From NCBI GenBank assembly GCA_900751665.1, contig CAADSV010000014.1, positions 1 through 14,732 on the forward strand: a stretch of DNA of 14,732 bases, read 5' to 3'. Below the pieces are notes generated by a model, which was given only the letters and a program-made list of their open reading frames with translations, was not told the DNA's origin and searched no databases. The translations under genes and the position numbers were made by a program. How positions within the stretch are numbered: position 1 is the stretch's first letter; each line of letters starts with the position of its first letter. This DNA is from an uncultured Collinsella sp. GTDB lineage: Bacteria; Actinomycetota; Coriobacteriia; Coriobacteriales; Coriobacteriaceae. This document shows positions 13,195-14,732 of this stretch, in pieces.

Positions 13195-14499
13195 CTACTG
13201 GTTGTCAGCAGCCGAGAAATCCATATCGAGCGAGGAAACGGCCCAGCCGATATGGTTGTCGGAGCGCACGAATTTGACGGTGTACTCCTGCTCGCCGCCC
13301 TTGGACAGCGACGCCTTAACCTTGGCGGTCGTCTCGGTCATGGACTGATCCATGCCCTCGACGGACACGGTGGCACCCTGCGGAATCGAGGAGATGATCA
13401 TCGACTTGGCGTCCTCGGACAGGCTCGAGGCCAGGCAAGACTCGGCCTTTGCGGTGTCACCGTCGCCGGCAGCCTGGAACAGATCGGTAACGACAGACTC
13501 CTGGGACGGGAAACCAAAGCCGCGCGTGTAGGCAAAGCCCAGACCGCCCGCGGCGATCAAAATGAGCAGAATCAGCACAATGAAGACTTTGAGACCCGTG
13601 TGGCGATGGCGACGACGGACCTTGGCCTGCTTGCGATCCTGACGGTCCTGCTGGACCATCTCGGACTCGGACAGCGTAAAGAAGCCGGTGTCCGAGGGAT
13701 CGGGCATAAACTGACCGGTCGCGCCCGTAGGATCGAGCGGATCGACAGCAGGAGCGTCCATCGCAGGCGCCGGAGCCGTGGCCATAGCCGTCTGGGCAGA
13801 CAGTGCGGCAAGCGAATCGTGCACGCGGGCAAGCTCATCGGCCTGCTCGGAGGTGAGCTGGTAGATGCCATCGGCAGTAGCGGCGTTAAAGGCGTCGAGT
13901 GCGTCGGAGGGACGGCCGGCGGCAGAAAGCGCCTGACCCATGCCGGCGTTGAGCGCACGCGTGTCGTCGCGGGGGCCGGCAAAGTCGATAGCCGTGCGGT
14001 AGGTCTCCACGGCATCCGCCGGACGGCCGAGCTTAATGAAGCAACGACCGAGCTCGCCGAGTGCGGCGGCAGGAGCCGGATTGGCGCCGTCGATGGCAGC
14101 CTGACGGAAGGCGGTACCCGCGTTGGCATAGTCGCCCGACTGGAACAGCGCGTTACCCAGGCCCAGATAGGCCTTGAACGGCGTGGCATAGGAAGCATCC
14201 TGCGTAGCAGCAGAGAACGCCTGGGCGGCCGTCGTGTAGTCGCCCACGGCGGCGAGTGCCTTGCCGCGGTTGGTGAGCAGCGCGCCGCGCTTGCCGTAGG
14301 TGCCGTCGTTGAGGGCGGCGGCATAGGCCTCGGCGGCCTCGGCATACATGCCCAGGTGCATCAAGGCGTTGCCACGAAGGTGATCGGCCTCGCCCATAAT
14401 CTCATCGGGAGTTTTTGCCGCCCCAAGCATCTGGGCTGCAGCGGAAAAATCACCCGCGCGGTAAGCGGCGCGGCCCTGTTGGATCAGCTGGCTATTCAA
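13195..14499 (-). CDS. TPR-repeat protein with one membrane segment and extracytoplasmic domain
   Basis: No specific name can be given. The 434 residues start with about six TPR-like helix pairs at 1-215 (RAAYRAGDFSAAAQML, ALMHLGMYAEAAEAYAAAL, ALAAVGDYTTAAQAF, ALFQSGDYANAGTAFRQAA, CFIKLGRPADAVETYRTAI, ALSAAGRPSDALDAFNAA), predicted cytoplasmic. A Pro/Ala/Asp-rich linker follows to about 270, then a basic stretch KVRRRHRHTG at 293-302 and a membrane segment at about 304-323. The outer part of about 110 residues (VVTDLFQAAGDGDTAKAESCL to the end) looks like a small NTF2- or DUF4878-like domain. The start is TTG at 14499, with AGGGGA five bases upstream overlapping the region of the cyclophilin stop (11-base gap). 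Its position before mreB suggests a scaffold at the membrane, but this is inference. Confidence 0.88.
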   Translation of the reverse strand: MNSQLIQQGRAAYRAGDFSAAAQMLGAAKTPDEIMGEADHLRGNALMHLGMYAEAAEAYAAALNDGTYGKRGALLTNRGKALAAVGDYTTAAQAFSAATQDASYATPFKAYLGLGNALFQSGDYANAGTAFRQAAIDGANPAPAAALGELGRCFIKLGRPADAVETYRTAIDFAGPRDDTRALNAGMGQALSAAGRPSDALDAFNAATADGIYQLTSEQADELARVHDSLAALSAQTAMATAPAPAMDAPAVDPLDPTGATGQFMPDPSDTGFFTLSESEMVQQDRQDRKQAKVRRRHRHTGLKVFIVLILLILIAAGGLGFAYTRGFGFPSQESVVTDLFQAAGDGDTAKAESCLASSLSEDAKSMIISSIPQGATVSVEGMDQSMTETTAKVKASLSKGGEQEYTVKFVRSDNHIGWAVSSLDMDFSAADNQ

Positions 14500-14504
14500 G
14501 GAAG

Positions 14505-14510
14505 TCCCCT
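14505..14510 (-). promoter_or_regulatory. Ribosome-binding site deciding the TTG start of the TPR gene
   Basis: AGGGGA lies five bases before TTG at 14499 and directly follows the cyclophilin TAA stop. No ATG lies in frame near it. Confidence 0.65.
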
Positions 14511-14732
14511 TTACTCGTGAACGATCTCGACATGGACGATCTCGTCGCCGGCACGCAGCTGCGAAATCACATCGAGACCCTCGACCGTGGTACCAAAGAC
14601 GGTGTAACCGGAATCGAGGTTATGCTGGGCACCCAGGCAGAAGTAGAACTGCGAACCCGCGGAATCGGGGTCCATGGAGCGTGCCATGGCAAGGGCACCA
14701 TCGACATGGCTGTTGCGCGGATTGGTGGCAAA
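14511..14732 (-). CDS. Cyclophilin-type peptidyl-prolyl cis-trans isomerase (3' part only)
   Basis: These enzymes speed proline isomerisation during protein folding. Only the last 73 codons are in the window. The visible part carries the cyclophilin core: ALAMARSMDPDSAGSQFYFC, followed by a DSGYTVFGTTVEGLDVI stretch, matching the family's GSQFFI and YTVFG regions, and it ends EIVHVEIVHE before TAA. Whether it has a signal peptide or lipobox cannot be seen because the N-terminus lies outside. The stop is 11 bases before the TTG of the TPR gene, so the two are likely co-transcribed. Confidence 0.95.
   Translation of the reverse strand, partial: FATNPRNSHVDGALAMARSMDPDSAGSQFYFCLGAQHNLDSGYTVFGTTVEGLDVISQLRAGDEIVHVEIVHE

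Noticed and set aside
13159..14520. 453-codon open frame on the + strand
   Set aside because: It is the mirror of the TPR gene: low-complexity Gly/Arg/Val composition and no family match. Its extent tracks the GC-rich third positions of the minus-strand gene.
1..14732. Mobile elements, CRISPR arrays, tRNA or rRNA genes, phage or defence genes
   Set aside because: No terminal inverted repeats with transposase, regularly spaced repeats, tRNA-like folds or defence motifs were seen. The gene content is housekeeping throughout.

Overview
The window looks like core chromosome from a high-GC, rod-shaped Gram-positive, most likely a Coriobacteriia member of the Collinsella type. That assignment is inferred, not proven. 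It rests on high GC in all genes, an Obg with the long acidic C-terminal tail common in Actinobacteria, L27 without the cleavable N-terminal extension of Firmicutes and without a prp protease gene, and the order mreBCD-mrdA-rodA / TIGR03960-TIGR03936 / rplU-rpmA-obgE / nadD-yqeK, a compact form of the actinobacterial arrangement. All 15 genes lie on the minus strand, so transcription runs from high to low coordinates. No mobile element, CRISPR array, tRNA or rRNA was seen, and no gene-free stretch exceeds about 120 bases.

Layout in order of transcription. (1) 14732-13195: the 3' end of a cyclophilin-type peptidyl-prolyl isomerase, then a TPR protein with one membrane segment and a small extracytoplasmic domain. 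(2) 13194-13080: a strong hairpin without a U-tract, with a candidate mreB promoter whose -35 box lies inside the hairpin arm. (3) 13079-7119: the elongasome set mreB, mreC, mreD, mrdA (PBP2) and rodA, spaced 5 to 21 bases apart. mreC contains a perfect 12-bp inverted repeat followed by a short T run near its 5' end. (4) 7100-3474: an unrecognised 309-residue protein whose C-terminal half resembles DUF697, then the paired radical-SAM genes (TIGR03960, and TIGR03936/DUF2344) joined by an ATGA overlap. (5) 3477-2741: a near-consensus sigma-A promoter starting at the stop codon of the previous gene, then rplU and rpmA. (6) 2715-2673: a terminator-like hairpin plus U-tract immediately upstream of the obgE ribosome-binding site. 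(7) 2656-1: obgE, nadD and yqeK (3' end cut off by the window).

Together the genes cover lateral wall growth (MreB filament, MreC/MreD, RodA polymerase, PBP2 transpeptidase), ribosome components and assembly (L21, L27, Obg), NAD synthesis and nucleotide turnover (NadD, YqeK). Internal control appears to come from three sites: the mreB promoter/hairpin, the rplU promoter, and the rpmA-obgE attenuator.

TTG is the best-supported start codon for six of the 14 genes whose starts are visible, each with a suitably placed Shine-Dalgarno. I found no clear new multi-gene system. The best leads are the DUF697-like protein in the wall operon, the intragenic hairpin in mreC, the attenuator before obgE, and a YqeK that appears to lack its last HD-domain metal ligand.
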